Assembly: GCA_964393605.1 (NCBI GenBank)
Contig: CAYMUL010000001.1
Span: 186,001 to 250,000 of the forward strand
Length of the DNA stretch: 64,000 nucleotides
Source of the DNA: CAYMUL01 sp964393605
GTDB lineage: Bacteria > Bacteroidota > Ignavibacteria > Ignavibacteriales > Ignavibacteriaceae
Reading direction: 5' to 3'
Shown: positions 52,480 to 61,650 of the stretch, piece by piece
Layout of the letters: the number at the start of each line of letters is the position of its first letter
Numbering within the stretch: the first letter of the stretch is position 1
The notes under the pieces: generated by a model
What the model was told of the DNA's origin: nothing
Databases searched by the model: none
The model's input: the letters and a program-made list of their open reading frames with translations, nothing else
Program-made: the position numbers and the translations under genes

Positions 52480-53886
52480 TTATTGCCATCCGATTAAGTT
52501 TGGCGGAATTAATAAAATAAACCCAAGTAGAAAAAGTAATAGCATCAAAGGCAAAGACCACTTCGCCCATTTTTCCCATGAAACTTTAGCCATTGCAAGC
52601 GCGCCCATCGTTACTGCCGATGTTGGAATTATAATGTTTGTGTACTCACCGAATTGAAAAGCGAGAATTGCTGTTTGACGCGACACGCCGGCTAAATCGG
52701 ATAGCGGAGCCATTATCGGCATTGTTAATGCGGCTTGTCCGCTTCCCGAATGAACAAAGAAATTTATTACCGCCTGCACCATAAACATTTTTTGAGATGC
52801 AAAAATTGGCGAAGATGATTCGATGAATGGCGTTAGCGCGTAAAGCACCGTATCAATAATTTGTCCGTCGCGAGAGATAACCAGCGTTGCTCTTGCAAGT
52901 GCAATTATGAATGCAGTTCCGACTAAATCTTTTGCGCCTTCAATAAAACCTTTTACGATCGCTTCACTTTTTAATCCGCCGATTATTCCTACCACGATTC
53001 CCATTACAAAAAACATTGCGGCAATCTCTTCGATGAACCAATCAAATTTTATAACCCCGAGAACAAGCATGATTAGAGATAGCGCAAAAGTAATTAGAAC
53101 AATCTTGTGCTTTAATGAAAATGGTTTTTCTTGTGTGTAAAGATTTTCAAAATGCTCATTCTTTCTTCGTTCGTTGTCATCTTCATAAGTCGGGCTTAGC
53201 GCGGGATTAGCTTTTATTTTCTTTACATAAAAAAGAAGAAATGCGATTGCAAACGCCGTGGAAATTAACCAACAAATTACGCGATATCCGATTCCGGAAA
53301 AAAGAGGAACCTCCGCAATGCCTTGTGCAATGCCGACATTAAAAGGATTCAAGAACGCACTTGCAAATCCAATGTGTGCACCGACTAACGGAATTGCTAC
53401 TCCTACTATCGAGTCATAACCAAGTGCCAAACAAATCGGAACGATGATCAACACGAACGGAATTATTTCTTCGTTCATTCCAAAAGTTGCGCCGCCGAGA
53501 GAAAACATAAAGAGCAAAACCGGAATGAACATTGCACGGAGCAGTTTCGAATTTTTATGCGCCTTCGCAAGTTTGATGATTAGCGAATCGATTGCTTCGG
53601 TTTTTGCAAGCACATTGAATGCGCCTCCGACAATTAAAACAAATCCGATTATTAATGCGGCTTCGACAAATCCTTTTAACGGTGAAATAAATAATTCGAT
53701 TATTCCTTGCGGATTGCTATCGATATACTTAAAAGAATTTTGAACGACAACTTCTCTTCCATTAAAAATAGCTCGCTCATACTTTCCGCCGGGAATAATC
53801 CACGTCATCGCCGCAATTATTACGAGCAACGAAAATATCAGAATGTATGTATTCGGAGTTTTTATTTTAAAGGAAGAAAGCTTCAT
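52480..53886 (-). CDS. YfcC-family (C4-dicarboxylate/amino-acid type) membrane carrier
   Basis: 468 residues, about 12 helices. 'AAMTWIIPGGKYERAIFNGR' at the start and 'MFSLGGATFGMNEEIIPFVL', 'NPFNVGIAQGIAEVPLFSG' and 'QFGEYTNIIIPTSAVTMG' are YfcC/DcuC-like blocks. It likely imports amino acids or short peptides. Its start overlaps the cyanophycinase stop (ATGA), linking uptake to the peptidase. Confidence 0.83.
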   Translation of the reverse strand: MKLSSFKIKTPNTYILIFSLLVIIAAMTWIIPGGKYERAIFNGREVVVQNSFKYIDSNPQGIIELFISPLKGFVEAALIIGFVLIVGGAFNVLAKTEAIDSLIIKLAKAHKNSKLLRAMFIPVLLFMFSLGGATFGMNEEIIPFVLIIVPICLALGYDSIVGVAIPLVGAHIGFASAFLNPFNVGIAQGIAEVPLFSGIGYRVICWLISTAFAIAFLLFYVKKIKANPALSPTYEDDNERRKNEHFENLYTQEKPFSLKHKIVLITFALSLIMLVLGVIKFDWFIEEIAAMFFVMGIVVGIIGGLKSEAIVKGFIEGAKDLVGTAFIIALARATLVISRDGQIIDTVLYALTPFIESSSPIFASQKMFMVQAVINFFVHSGSGQAALTMPIMAPLSDLAGVSRQTAILAFQFGEYTNIIIPTSAVTMGALAMAKVSWEKWAKWSLPLMLLLFLLGFILLIPPNLIGWQ

Positions 53887-54737
53887 TCAATTACCTTTTT
53901 TGATTTAAGATCAAAGCGTGAGCCATCATTCAAAATGTGCATTTTAAAATCTTTTGCGGCAGGAATTTTTCCTTCCCCTTCAGGTAAATATGCTGCACCG
54001 GTTGGATCAACTATTAAAACTTGTGTATCACCGCGAACAGTAAATGTATCATCGGGATGAACAATGATGGCGGTGCTTTCATCAATCCCAATGCCAAGCA
54101 AATTCGGATATTCAAACATTAACGAGAGGAGGCGATTGATTCTCTTCCGCACGATGAAATGTTGATCGATGATTGCGGTTTTCAAAAATCCAAAACCTTC
54201 CTTCACTTCAACATTTCCTTTTTGGATAGTGTAGAAGTATGATGTTGAATCTTTGTTTATCAACTCATTGCCGGTAATCATCACTTCGCTCATCACAGCG
54301 GCGCCGGCACTTGAACCGCCAACTAATCCGCCGCGATAATAAACATCTTTTATTTTTTGCAGAAGTTTTGTTCCGAGTAAATCACGTGTAAGATTGCTTT
54401 GGTCTCCGCCGATAAAAAACACTGCTTTAGCTTTTTCCATTTTGGCGAGATTTGAATCAGAGTCGGCTGTTTCGCGATTAAAGTAGAGTACTTCGGTAAT
54501 CGCGCCGTGCTTTTGGAAATCAAGACTTTGTGCTTCTCCGTTTTCTTTCGGATAACCGCTTGCATTGGGAATGATGATGATGTAAGAATTTTTTCCGCCG
54601 GCAATCTCGACAAATTCTTTTTTCATGACTTTAGTCATTTCATCAGTCATGGCGCCGCCAATGATATATAGAGTTCCTTTTTTCGTTTGAGCAACCAATG
54701 CTGACGCAACTAATAACAGAAAGAATAATTTTTTCAT
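53883..54737 (-). CDS. Cyanophycinase (peptidase S51)
   Basis: 284 residues with signal peptide 'MKKLFFLLLVASALVAQ'. 'GTLYIIGGAMTDEM', 'VFFIGGDQSNLTRDL', nucleophile loop 'VGGSSAGAAVMSEVMI' and 'DQHFIVRKRINRLLSLMFEY' are classic for exo-cyanophycinase, which cuts beta-Asp-Arg dipeptides from cyanophycin. Exported to the periplasm. Coupled to the carrier and 2 nt downstream of the M20 peptidase, suggesting a pathway of polymer cleavage, peptide cleavage and uptake. Confidence 0.9.
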   Translation of the reverse strand: MKKLFFLLLVASALVAQTKKGTLYIIGGAMTDEMTKVMKKEFVEIAGGKNSYIIIIPNASGYPKENGEAQSLDFQKHGAITEVLYFNRETADSDSNLAKMEKAKAVFFIGGDQSNLTRDLLGTKLLQKIKDVYYRGGLVGGSSAGAAVMSEVMITGNELINKDSTSYFYTIQKGNVEVKEGFGFLKTAIIDQHFIVRKRINRLLSLMFEYPNLLGIGIDESTAIIVHPDDTFTVRGDTQVLIVDPTGAAYLPEGEGKIPAAKDFKMHILNDGSRFDLKSKKVIE

Positions 54738-54739
54738 TA

Positions 54740-55834
54740 CTAATCCTTTCTCACAAGATTAAGAGCAATCTCCGCTGCTCTTTCCAGGTCTTCAATAAAA
54801 ATAAATTCATCGTTCGCATGCGGATTCTGTGCGCCGATGCCGATGTTCACGGATGTAATTCCTTTGCCGTTGAGAGAATTCGCATCGCTTCCGCCGTGTG
54901 AAATTTTTGAGTTCGGAGTCAATCCGCTTTTCCGAATCGCTTCTGAAATTTCTTTAAATACTTCGTGACCTTCCGGAACGGTGTAGGGTTTGAAATCCCA
55001 ATCGTACTTTATTTCGTATGTAGCGTCGAACAATTCACATTCTTCATTCAAAAATTTGATCATGAAGTTGAAATATTCTTCAGCTTTTTGCAAATCAAAC
55101 GAGCGAATTTCACCTTCGAAATGTGCGATTTCCGGAACTACGTTAACAGCAGAGCCGCTTTGCAATTTGCCGATGTTCATCGTTGCCTCTTCGTCAATTC
55201 TTCCGAGAGGAAGTTTTGAAATTACATTGACTGCAACTCGTAAAGCGTTGATTCCATCTTCGGGCGCAATTCCGCTGTGTGCAGCTTTGCCCTTAATCGT
55301 AACAACAAAACCAATTGCGCCGCAAGATGAGTTCACAAAATTTCCCGGGCGATTTTGTGAATCGAATACAAATCCCTTTTTAATATTGTCGTTGACTTCT
55401 AAATATTTTGATCCGAATAAAGTTGTCTCCTCGCAAGTGGTGAATGCAACAGTAAAATCTTTTACGGGAATATTTTCTTTATAAATTTTTTCGAGAGTGT
55501 GGAGAATGACAGAAACTCCCGCGCGATTATCTGCGCCGAGTATTGTATTTCCCGAAGAGGTAATTTTTCCGTTTCTGATCTGTGGAATTAAATCTTTTGT
55601 TTCGCGTGCTGTATCCATGTGCGAGAGAAGAAGGAAATCCCCACCGCCACCGACTTTAATTATAATATTGCCTGTATTGCTGCCGGTAAATTTTTTGGAA
55701 TCATCTTCAACTATCTCGTATTTATAGTTGTGTAAAAATGATTTAACAAAATCCGCTACTGCCTTCTCATTCTGCGAGAGAGCATTGATTTTAACGGCTT
55801 CTAAAAAGATTTGGACGACTCTTGAATTACTCAT
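54740..55834 (-). CDS. M20-family peptidase (peptidase T-like)
   Basis: 364 residues without signal peptide. Metal ligands: 'FLLLSHMDTARE', 'ILGADNRAGVSV', 'TTCEETTLFGSK', 'FVFDSQNRPG' and 'ISHGGSDANSL'. Close to tripeptide aminopeptidase/PepT-like proteins. Cytoplasmic digestion of peptides supplied by the carrier. First gene of the operon. Confidence 0.87.
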   Translation of the reverse strand: MSNSRVVQIFLEAVKINALSQNEKAVADFVKSFLHNYKYEIVEDDSKKFTGSNTGNIIIKVGGGGDFLLLSHMDTARETKDLIPQIRNGKITSSGNTILGADNRAGVSVILHTLEKIYKENIPVKDFTVAFTTCEETTLFGSKYLEVNDNIKKGFVFDSQNRPGNFVNSSCGAIGFVVTIKGKAAHSGIAPEDGINALRVAVNVISKLPLGRIDEEATMNIGKLQSGSAVNVVPEIAHFEGEIRSFDLQKAEEYFNFMIKFLNEECELFDATYEIKYDWDFKPYTVPEGHEVFKEISEAIRKSGLTPNSKISHGGSDANSLNGKGITSVNIGIGAQNPHANDEFIFIEDLERAAEIALNLVRKD

Positions 55835-55992
55835 AATGAAATATTTATTTCAGATATTATAATAGTTGAAATTTTTGTTACAGAAATTAAGAAAATTTTT
55901 TTTAATGTCAAGAGGGGATAGAAAAAAAATACCGTTCGATTCCGTGAATAAAAACGCGGAAAAGAACGGTGGATGGGAAAAATTTTTAGAAT

Positions 55993-56340
55993 TTAGCGAT
56001 CCCGCTGATTCAATTTTGTTGCAAGACTACTTTGTTTTCTTTGCGGTGAGAACCATGTATGATTCCTTAATTTCTTTAAGCGCTTGTCAATCTCCGTTCT
56101 TGATAGCCATTGACTTTGCGTCATCACACCGAAAATCTTTTGTATGCTCGAAATATTTTCGAGAGGATTTTCATCAAGCAAAAGTAAGTTTGCATTTTTA
56201 TCCGGTTCAATTGTTCCGGCAATATCAAGCTCGCCTAAACACGAGAGACAGGAATTCTTTATTAATGCTGTGCTTTTACAAATGTAAAGTTCATTTTGAA
56301 GAACATCATTTGCGAAGAAAGCTCATCCCAACGGAAAAAT
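55993..56340 (-). pseudogene. Decayed C-terminal fragment of an imidazolonepropionase-like amidohydrolase
   Basis: On the minus strand the translation runs 'GELDIAGTIEPDKNANLLLL' then 'DENPLENISSIQKIFGVMTQ' and 'SQWLSRTEIDKRL', matching the C-terminus of secreted amidohydrolases ('GTIEPGKxADLVLLD.NPLxDI'). A frame change near 56080 is needed to reach the normal end, and no N-terminal two-thirds is present. Related to, but not copied from, the intact pair at 58587-61099. Confidence 0.65.
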
Positions 56341-56403
56341 ATTTTTTGTGGCTAAAGTTGTATTTAATTTAGTGTGATGTAATTTATAAAACCAGCAAAT
56401 CCC

Positions 56404-57207
56404 GTGTTGAAACAACGTATACCAAATCAGGAACTTATGAAATCACTACATGAATGTATTGCCAGCTCAATGGATTGTAAGCATGTAGAAATTTTGCCTT
56501 ATCTACCCTATATCTTACAAGACTTTGAAGAGATCGGTACTATCTCAGAAACGATTATTCAATTAATAAAAAAACATAAAGAAGATTATTCTCAACTTAA
56601 AGTTCTTGACCTCGGATGTCGGAAGGGCGCAGTTTCAATAAAAATTTCTGTAGAACTAAATTGTAGTTGCTTGGGAATAGATGGGATGGAAGAGTTTATT
56701 GTCGAAGCAAAGAATAAAGCAATTCAAACCAAGATTGATCACCTCTGTAAGTTTGAGGTTAATGATATTCGTAATAGGATTGCTACACTAGAAAAATTTG
56801 ATGTAATTATTTTAGGTTCAGTCGGGCCGGTATTCGGAAATTATCATGATACATTATTTCAATTATCAAAATGTTTAAAAGAAAATGGGATTCTAATTAT
56901 TGATGACGGCTATTATGATGAAGCTGCTACAAGCAGTAATTTAATACTCGAGGGAAGAAGTAACATAATAAATTATGGCAAAAAACTTGGGATTCTTCTC
57001 ATAGATGAATTTATGTTATTGGGAAATGAGGAACTGAACAGTAAATATGATAATGAGTATGAAACTATTGTTATACGATGTAAAGAATTGATTGAAAAAT
57101 ATCCATCAAAAAAGAATTTGTTTATTGATTATTATCAAAAGCAAAAAGAGGAATATGAAAATTTAAAGAATAATTTTATTGGCTCAACAATGGTGTTTAA
57201 GAAGTAA
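56404..57207 (+). CDS. Class I SAM-dependent methyltransferase
   Basis: 267 residues (GTG at 56404; an ATG at 56439 is equally possible, neither with a clear ribosome site). Motif I 'LKVLDLGCRKGAVSIKISVE' and motif II/III 'CLGIDGMEEFIVEAKNKA', 'DVIILGSVGPVFGN' and 'GILIIDDGYY'. Substrate unknown. Lower GC than neighbours and flanked by a pseudogene and repeat hairpins, so probably acquired. Confidence 0.75.
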   Translation: MLKQRIPNQELMKSLHECIASSMDCKHVEILPYLPYILQDFEEIGTISETIIQLIKKHKEDYSQLKVLDLGCRKGAVSIKISVELNCSCLGIDGMEEFIVEAKNKAIQTKIDHLCKFEVNDIRNRIATLEKFDVIILGSVGPVFGNYHDTLFQLSKCLKENGILIIDDGYYDEAATSSNLILEGRSNIINYGKKLGILLIDEFMLLGNEELNSKYDNEYETIVIRCKELIEKYPSKKNLFIDYYQKQKEEYENLKNNFIGSTMVFKK

Positions 57208-57863
57208 ATCTCCTTCCCTGAAAATGCGCATCAACTCATTCATACTTGAAATTAATTTTCACTTTGTGGCTTCAGGTCATCATAACCTGTACAAGCCAGA
57301 ACCGAAGTTAAATATTTACCAAGTTGTTGTTCCTACTTTGGTGAGGGAAGCATTCCAATACAAAAAAAAATATTTCATCCCCGAACGCTTTCGGGGATTT
57401 AGTTTTGTTTGCACATTACTTATTACCAACATTTCATCCTGAAAGCTTTCGGGATGCAAATAATTAAATTATTTTTCCCGTTAGGGAAAATATGTTGGTA
57501 AGAAAAATCACGAACATAATACTTAATCCCATAGGGATGACATGATTAACTGTTCTTATCTTACTTAATTTCTTAAGCCAAAACTAAAAGTTGAACATTT
57601 TACAAATTGTTTTTTCAGCCATAATTGACAAGGGTACACGGAGACTGATAAAAATATTTTGTATGAACTTGTTATGATTTTACTTGAAAGATATTGTTTG
57701 CAAAAGGAATTTTTATGTCCATCATCTCCATTCAATTTAGATACAACTATTAAAAATCATATCACATCAAGTACATGATTGATGTTTGTATAATTCACGT
57801 TTAATAAACTCATAGTTGAGAGTGAAAAAATCAGTCGACTTTTTAGTCCTCCAAAATCAACAC
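57208..57863. other. Intergenic region with palindromic hairpins
   Basis: About 650 nt without a convincing gene. Two hairpins lie close: 57377-57398 (ATCCCCGAA/TTCGGGGAT), followed by a T-rich stretch and able to act as a terminator for the methyltransferase; and 57435-57456 (11-bp arms CATCCTGAAAG / CTTTCGGGATG with one G-T pair). 'CCCTAACGGG'-like and 'CCCATAGGG' words follow. These share the 'CATCC..GGGATG' style and look like a REP family. Confidence 0.5.
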
Positions 57864-58205
57864 TCATTTTCCGCTGCGATAAAATTTGATTGAAACTTTC
57901 TCGAGCGTTGCCAATCCTTCTTTAATAGCTTCATCAATCAGCGGCATGAATGATTCAATCTTATCAAGCGTATCAACTATCTCAACGATAATGGGCAAAT
58001 CATCTGAAAGGCGGAGAACTTTTGCAGTGTGAATCCTGCTATGCGCACCGAAACCTTCAAGTCCGCGCAGTACTGTTGCGCCCGCTAAACCGGCTTCTTT
58101 CGCTTTCATAACAATCCATTCGTATAAAGGTTTCCCTTCACGCTTATCGCTTTCGCCGATAAAAATTCTTAACAGATGTCCGTCTGCAGGTAAGTTCATA
58201 TTCAC
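57864..58205 (-). CDS. DUF190-family protein
   Basis: 113 residues. 'LLRIFIGESDKREGKPLYEW', 'GLAGATVLRGLEGFG' and 'LPIIVEIVDTLDKIE' are the DUF190 signature. Commonly adjacent to crcB, as here (2-nt gap). Possibly a PII-like regulator of the fluoride channel. Confidence 0.9.
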   Translation of the reverse strand: MNMNLPADGHLLRIFIGESDKREGKPLYEWIVMKAKEAGLAGATVLRGLEGFGAHSRIHTAKVLRLSDDLPIIVEIVDTLDKIESFMPLIDEAIKEGLATLEKVSIKFYRSGK

Positions 58206-58206
58206 C

Positions 58207-58584
58207 TCAAATTAATTTTGCTAAAATTATTCCGAGCCACACAGCCGCTAATCCCAACACAACTTGAAAAAAAATATTTGAAAAAGAATAAAGTGCTTCC
58301 CCCGATTGCATCAACTTCATTGTTTCATATCCAAAAGTTGAGAATGTCGTGAATCCACCGAGCAACCCGATGAATACAAATATTCTTAATTCGGGGGAGA
58401 ATAAATTTCTGCTCTCCGTTAACTCGCCGAGAAATCCAATGATCAAACATCCCAATACATTAACTGCTAAAGTGCCATAAGGGAGTAAACCCAAAAAATA
58501 TTTATGCACAAATCCGCCGAGTGAATAACGGAGTACCGAGCCGATAAAACCTCCCGCGCCGATCAAAAATAATTTTAAAAACAT
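58207..58584 (-). CDS. crcB: Fluoride ion channel/exporter CrcB
   Basis: 125 residues, four helices. 'GGFIGSVLRYSLGGFV', 'LPYGTLAVNVLGCLIIGFL' and 'GLLGGFTTFSTFGYETM' (the conserved TFSTF fluoride-pathway motif) are diagnostic. Single-domain, dual-topology form. Follows the amidohydrolase stop by 2 nt, so no separate leader or fluoride riboswitch is present. Confidence 0.95.
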   Translation of the reverse strand: MFLKLFLIGAGGFIGSVLRYSLGGFVHKYFLGLLPYGTLAVNVLGCLIIGFLGELTESRNLFSPELRIFVFIGLLGGFTTFSTFGYETMKLMQSGEALYSFSNIFFQVVLGLAAVWLGIILAKLI

Positions 58585-58586
58585 TA

Positions 58587-59786
58587 TTACTTACAATCTG
58601 ATTTTACCAAAATTCCGTCAATAAAAACTTCGCAAGCATGAGTAGTGTACTCGAACGGATCGCCGGCGAAGATCACAATGTCCGCATCTTTACCGGCTTG
58701 AATCGAGCCGATACTTTTTTCTTTGCCAATGATTTTAGCCGCGTCAATTGTAATTGAAGCGAGCGCGTCTTCAAAAGACAACCCGTTCGCCGCCGCTATT
58801 GCCGCTTCAAACAAAACTACCCTTACTTTCGGAACATATCCTTCGTAACCGCTTTGAATTGCGAAGAGAATATTATTTTCTTTTAGAACTTTCGCCGTTG
58901 TCCATGAAAGATTTTGAGATTCACCGCCGGTTCTCATCATTGTTGGATGAAGAATTACAGGGACGTTTGCTTTTTTAATTTCATCAAGCACGAGATAAGC
59001 ATCGGCGCATCCATCAAGGATAAGATCGAATCCGAATTCATCGCGTAGTCTTATCGCGCTGATAATATCATTTGCCTTGTTTGCGGTGAAGAGTGCTTTC
59101 AATTCTTTGTTCAATACTTTCGCAAGAGTTTCAAGTTTTAAATCGCGTGAAGGTTTTTTGCTTTCATCTTTTTCTCTGAGCTTGCTTAAATATTCTTTTG
59201 CTTTAAGAAATTCGGAACGAAGCATTGCGATTGACTTTGCTTTCGTTCCCGGTTTTGTAAAATTATAAGAGACAGAATTTCCGATTGTGAATGCAACCAT
59301 CGTTGAAGAATCAATTAACACTTCATCAATTGTTTCTCCGAAAGTTTTTACAATCATCGTTTGCCCGCTTGCAAGCGCGCCTGGTCCGTGCCCTGTGTGT
59401 AAAGTTGTAGTTCCAAAATCTCTCACCCAATCAACGAGTTCATCAATCGGATTGTAAGCATCGAATGCGCGAAGTTCGGGTTGCATCGGATCGGATTTCT
59501 CCAATTGATTTTGATCTTGCGCGTAATTCAGAATGCCCGTCATTCCAACAGTTGAATGAGCATCGATCAATCCGGGTGTAACAATTTTTCCCGAATATAT
59601 TTTGTAATCGGAAGGAATAGAAATATCATTTGCGCTTCCGACTTTTTCAATCTTTCCATTTTTAATTAACACAATTCCGTTGATGATTGCATCGCCGTTC
59701 ATTGTATAAATTTTTTCTCCCTTAATTGCTATTTGCGAAAAGGAGAGTGAAGTTAAAATCAAACTAAAGAAAAATAATTTTTTCAT
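58587..59786 (-). CDS. Amidohydrolase-family paralogue lacking metal ligands
   Basis: 399 residues from the ATG at 59786 (GGAGG upstream; 1-nt overlap with the preceding stop), signal peptide 'MKKLFFFSLILTSLSFSQ'. Shares the fold and many blocks with its upstream neighbour ('SGQTMIVKTFG', 'AGKDADIVIFAGDPFEYTTH'), but 'DTHSH' is 'DAHST', the second ligand block 'QHHTHKAED' is 'FTANKAND', and 'LHHVSEGW' is 'LDGCADAY'. Without these His it should not bind the usual metals. Likely a pseudo-enzyme that pairs with the active paralogue. Confidence 0.82.
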   Translation of the reverse strand: MKKLFFFSLILTSLSFSQIAIKGEKIYTMNGDAIINGIVLIKNGKIEKVGSANDISIPSDYKIYSGKIVTPGLIDAHSTVGMTGILNYAQDQNQLEKSDPMQPELRAFDAYNPIDELVDWVRDFGTTTLHTGHGPGALASGQTMIVKTFGETIDEVLIDSSTMVAFTIGNSVSYNFTKPGTKAKSIAMLRSEFLKAKEYLSKLREKDESKKPSRDLKLETLAKVLNKELKALFTANKANDIISAIRLRDEFGFDLILDGCADAYLVLDEIKKANVPVILHPTMMRTGGESQNLSWTTAKVLKENNILFAIQSGYEGYVPKVRVVLFEAAIAAANGLSFEDALASITIDAAKIIGKEKSIGSIQAGKDADIVIFAGDPFEYTTHACEVFIDGILVKSDCK

Positions 59787-61099
59787 TATCGTCCTCCCCA
59801 CTCTTCATGATTTTCATCGATGTGATTATCAAAAAAATCTTTGTATGCTTTGTAGCCGCCGACAGCATAGTTGAAATGCGTTTCGTTATTTCTATCGAAA
59901 ACAATTTTGCCGTCAATCCAAGTTTGTTCAACGTGGGTGTACACCGAGAATGGATCGCCGGAAAGAATTATGAAGTCTGCATCTTTACCAATTTCAAGAG
60001 AGCCGACACGGTTTTCCAGCCCGAGCATGCGCGCACCCGCGATTGTCATAGACTCCAGCGCTTTCTGCCGCGAAAGTCCGGCTCGAATTCCGAGTGCGGC
60101 CGAACGGAGAAATAATCTTGAATCGGTTATGTAATCATCTGTATGATATGCAACATCAACGCCGGCTTTTTCAAGTTCGCTTCCGTTTTTAAGTAAAAGA
60201 TTTTTTGCTTCGAGTTTTCCGCCGGGGGAATCAATCATAATAATTGAACAAGGTGCTTTTGCTTTTGCAATTTCATCGGCAACCATCCAACCTTCGCTTA
60301 CATGATGAAGCACAACTTTGTAGCCGAACTCTTCCGCAATTCTTAACACAGTTAAAATATCCTCAGCTTTGTGCGTGTGGTGTTGAACAATTCTTTTTCC
60401 TTCGAGAACTTGCACGAGAGTTTCCATTTCTAAATCTCTCTTCGGCAATTTAGATGCATCACCTTTTGCATCGGCAATTTTCTTTTGATATTCTTTTGCG
60501 CGAATAAAAAGTTGCCGGATGATGGAAGCAGATTTTGCGCGCGTTCCCGGAAACGGTGAAGAGCCGATTGAGTTTGTGCCGTTTGCCATTTTTAATCCGC
60601 CGCAAATATCGTTCAAAGGATCTTTGCAGAAGAGAAGGTCTTCAATTTTATTTCCGATGCGAGATTTTACATAACTTGTTTGTCCGCTCATCAAATGCCC
60701 TGAGCCGGACATAATGTTCAGCGTTGTAATTCCTCCTGCACGAGCGCGCCAAAAGGAATCGCTCATCGGATCTATTCCGTCAAGCACGCGCACATCGGGA
60801 TGAGTAGAAGAAGAACGATCGCCGCCGGAAACTCCGCCGACGTGAGAGTGTGTGTCAACTAATCCCGGCATAATTATTTTTCCGTTTGCATCAACAACCA
60901 ATGCATCGGCGGGAACAGAAACACTATTTTTATCTCCGACCGAAATAATAATTCCATCTTTAAATATTATCGCACCGTTGTTGTAAGTCTCGCCGGTAAC
61001 AGTTATGATTTGCGCGTTAATTATTGCGGTTAATTTTTCTTGCGCTTGTAAAGAACAAAAAGTAAGTAGAATTAAAAATATTGTTTGTGTACTTCTCAT
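59786..61099 (-). CDS. Secreted imidazolonepropionase-like amidohydrolase
   Basis: 437 residues, signal peptide 'RSTQTIFLILLTFCSLQAQ'. TIM-barrel amidohydrolase with metal site 'GLVDTHSHVGGVSGG' (His84, His86), 'IVQHHTHKAEDILTV', 'VVLHHVSEGW' and 'VDVAYHTDDYI'. 'LEIGKDADFIILSGDPFSVY' closes the composite beta domain. Exported; hydrolyses an amide or peptide-like substrate. First gene of an operon running through the paralogue, crcB and DUF190. Confidence 0.87.
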   Translation of the reverse strand: MRSTQTIFLILLTFCSLQAQEKLTAIINAQIITVTGETYNNGAIIFKDGIIISVGDKNSVSVPADALVVDANGKIIMPGLVDTHSHVGGVSGGDRSSSTHPDVRVLDGIDPMSDSFWRARAGGITTLNIMSGSGHLMSGQTSYVKSRIGNKIEDLLFCKDPLNDICGGLKMANGTNSIGSSPFPGTRAKSASIIRQLFIRAKEYQKKIADAKGDASKLPKRDLEMETLVQVLEGKRIVQHHTHKAEDILTVLRIAEEFGYKVVLHHVSEGWMVADEIAKAKAPCSIIMIDSPGGKLEAKNLLLKNGSELEKAGVDVAYHTDDYITDSRLFLRSAALGIRAGLSRQKALESMTIAGARMLGLENRVGSLEIGKDADFIILSGDPFSVYTHVEQTWIDGKIVFDRNNETHFNYAVGGYKAYKDFFDNHIDENHEEWGGR

Positions 61100-61650
61100 T
61101 TCATCTCCGATTAATTTAAAATAAGCGAAACGAATTTAGGAAAAGAATTGTGAATAGTTGCAAACTGAGAGTGGAGAGTAGATAATTAATAGTGAGTAGT
61201 TAATAGTTAAGTAAAACCGAGCGATGTCGGTAGCGGTGCTACATTTTTTATCCGTGCCAATCAGCGTTATCAGTGTTCTATCTTTCTCATTATCTTATTC
61301 ATCTCCCGAAGGTCCGTAGGACTCCGTTGGAAGAGAATCTTACACTTACACTTAATCTTTCTCTTTCTCTTAATCTTTCGCTTTCTCTGCATTGAGATTT
61401 GAAAAATCTTTTTCTCTCACTCCGGCACGATGATTGATGCGGAAAAATATTTCTTGACTATAATTCATTCTTTGCTTAAACTGAAACCAAGTAATTCGTA
61501 TTTTTTAATTAACTAATGGATAAACAATTTTTTAACTAATAATGAGAACAACATGGACAGCATGATTTTACCCCCCCCCCCCGCGATATTTACTTCTAGC
61601 AAACCAATTAAATTTATTTTTTAACTTAATTCCTTTGTGGTAGGAAAGAA
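61100..61650. other. Intergenic region with dispersed repeat and poly-C
   Basis: 550 nt with no gene. 'GTAGATAATTAATAGTGAG' AT-type repeat near 61180; reverse copy of the 19444 repeat at 61261-61281; hairpin words 'GGTCCGTAGGAC' near 61305; a pyrimidine-rich tract 61340-61395. Near the lipoprotein gene lies a 12-C run at 61571-61582. A Bacteroidota-type -7 box TAnnTTTG is only partly matched near 61631. Confidence 0.4.
61571..61582. promoter_or_regulatory. Poly-C(12) tract upstream of a surface lipoprotein gene
   Basis: Twelve consecutive C in an AT-rich region, 68 nt before the ATG at 61651. Homopolymer tracts of this length change by slippage, and in promoters they alter spacing and so switch expression of surface genes. 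Role here is inferred; the exact length could also be a sequencing uncertainty. Confidence 0.45.

Noticed and set aside
55866..56372. 168-codon plus-strand ORF
   Set aside because: It is antisense to the amidohydrolase fossil; the reverse translation gives clear family motifs and this one does not.
58585..58586. Fluoride riboswitch before crcB
   Set aside because: crcB follows the amidohydrolase stop by 2 nt, so there is no leader; it is inside an operon.
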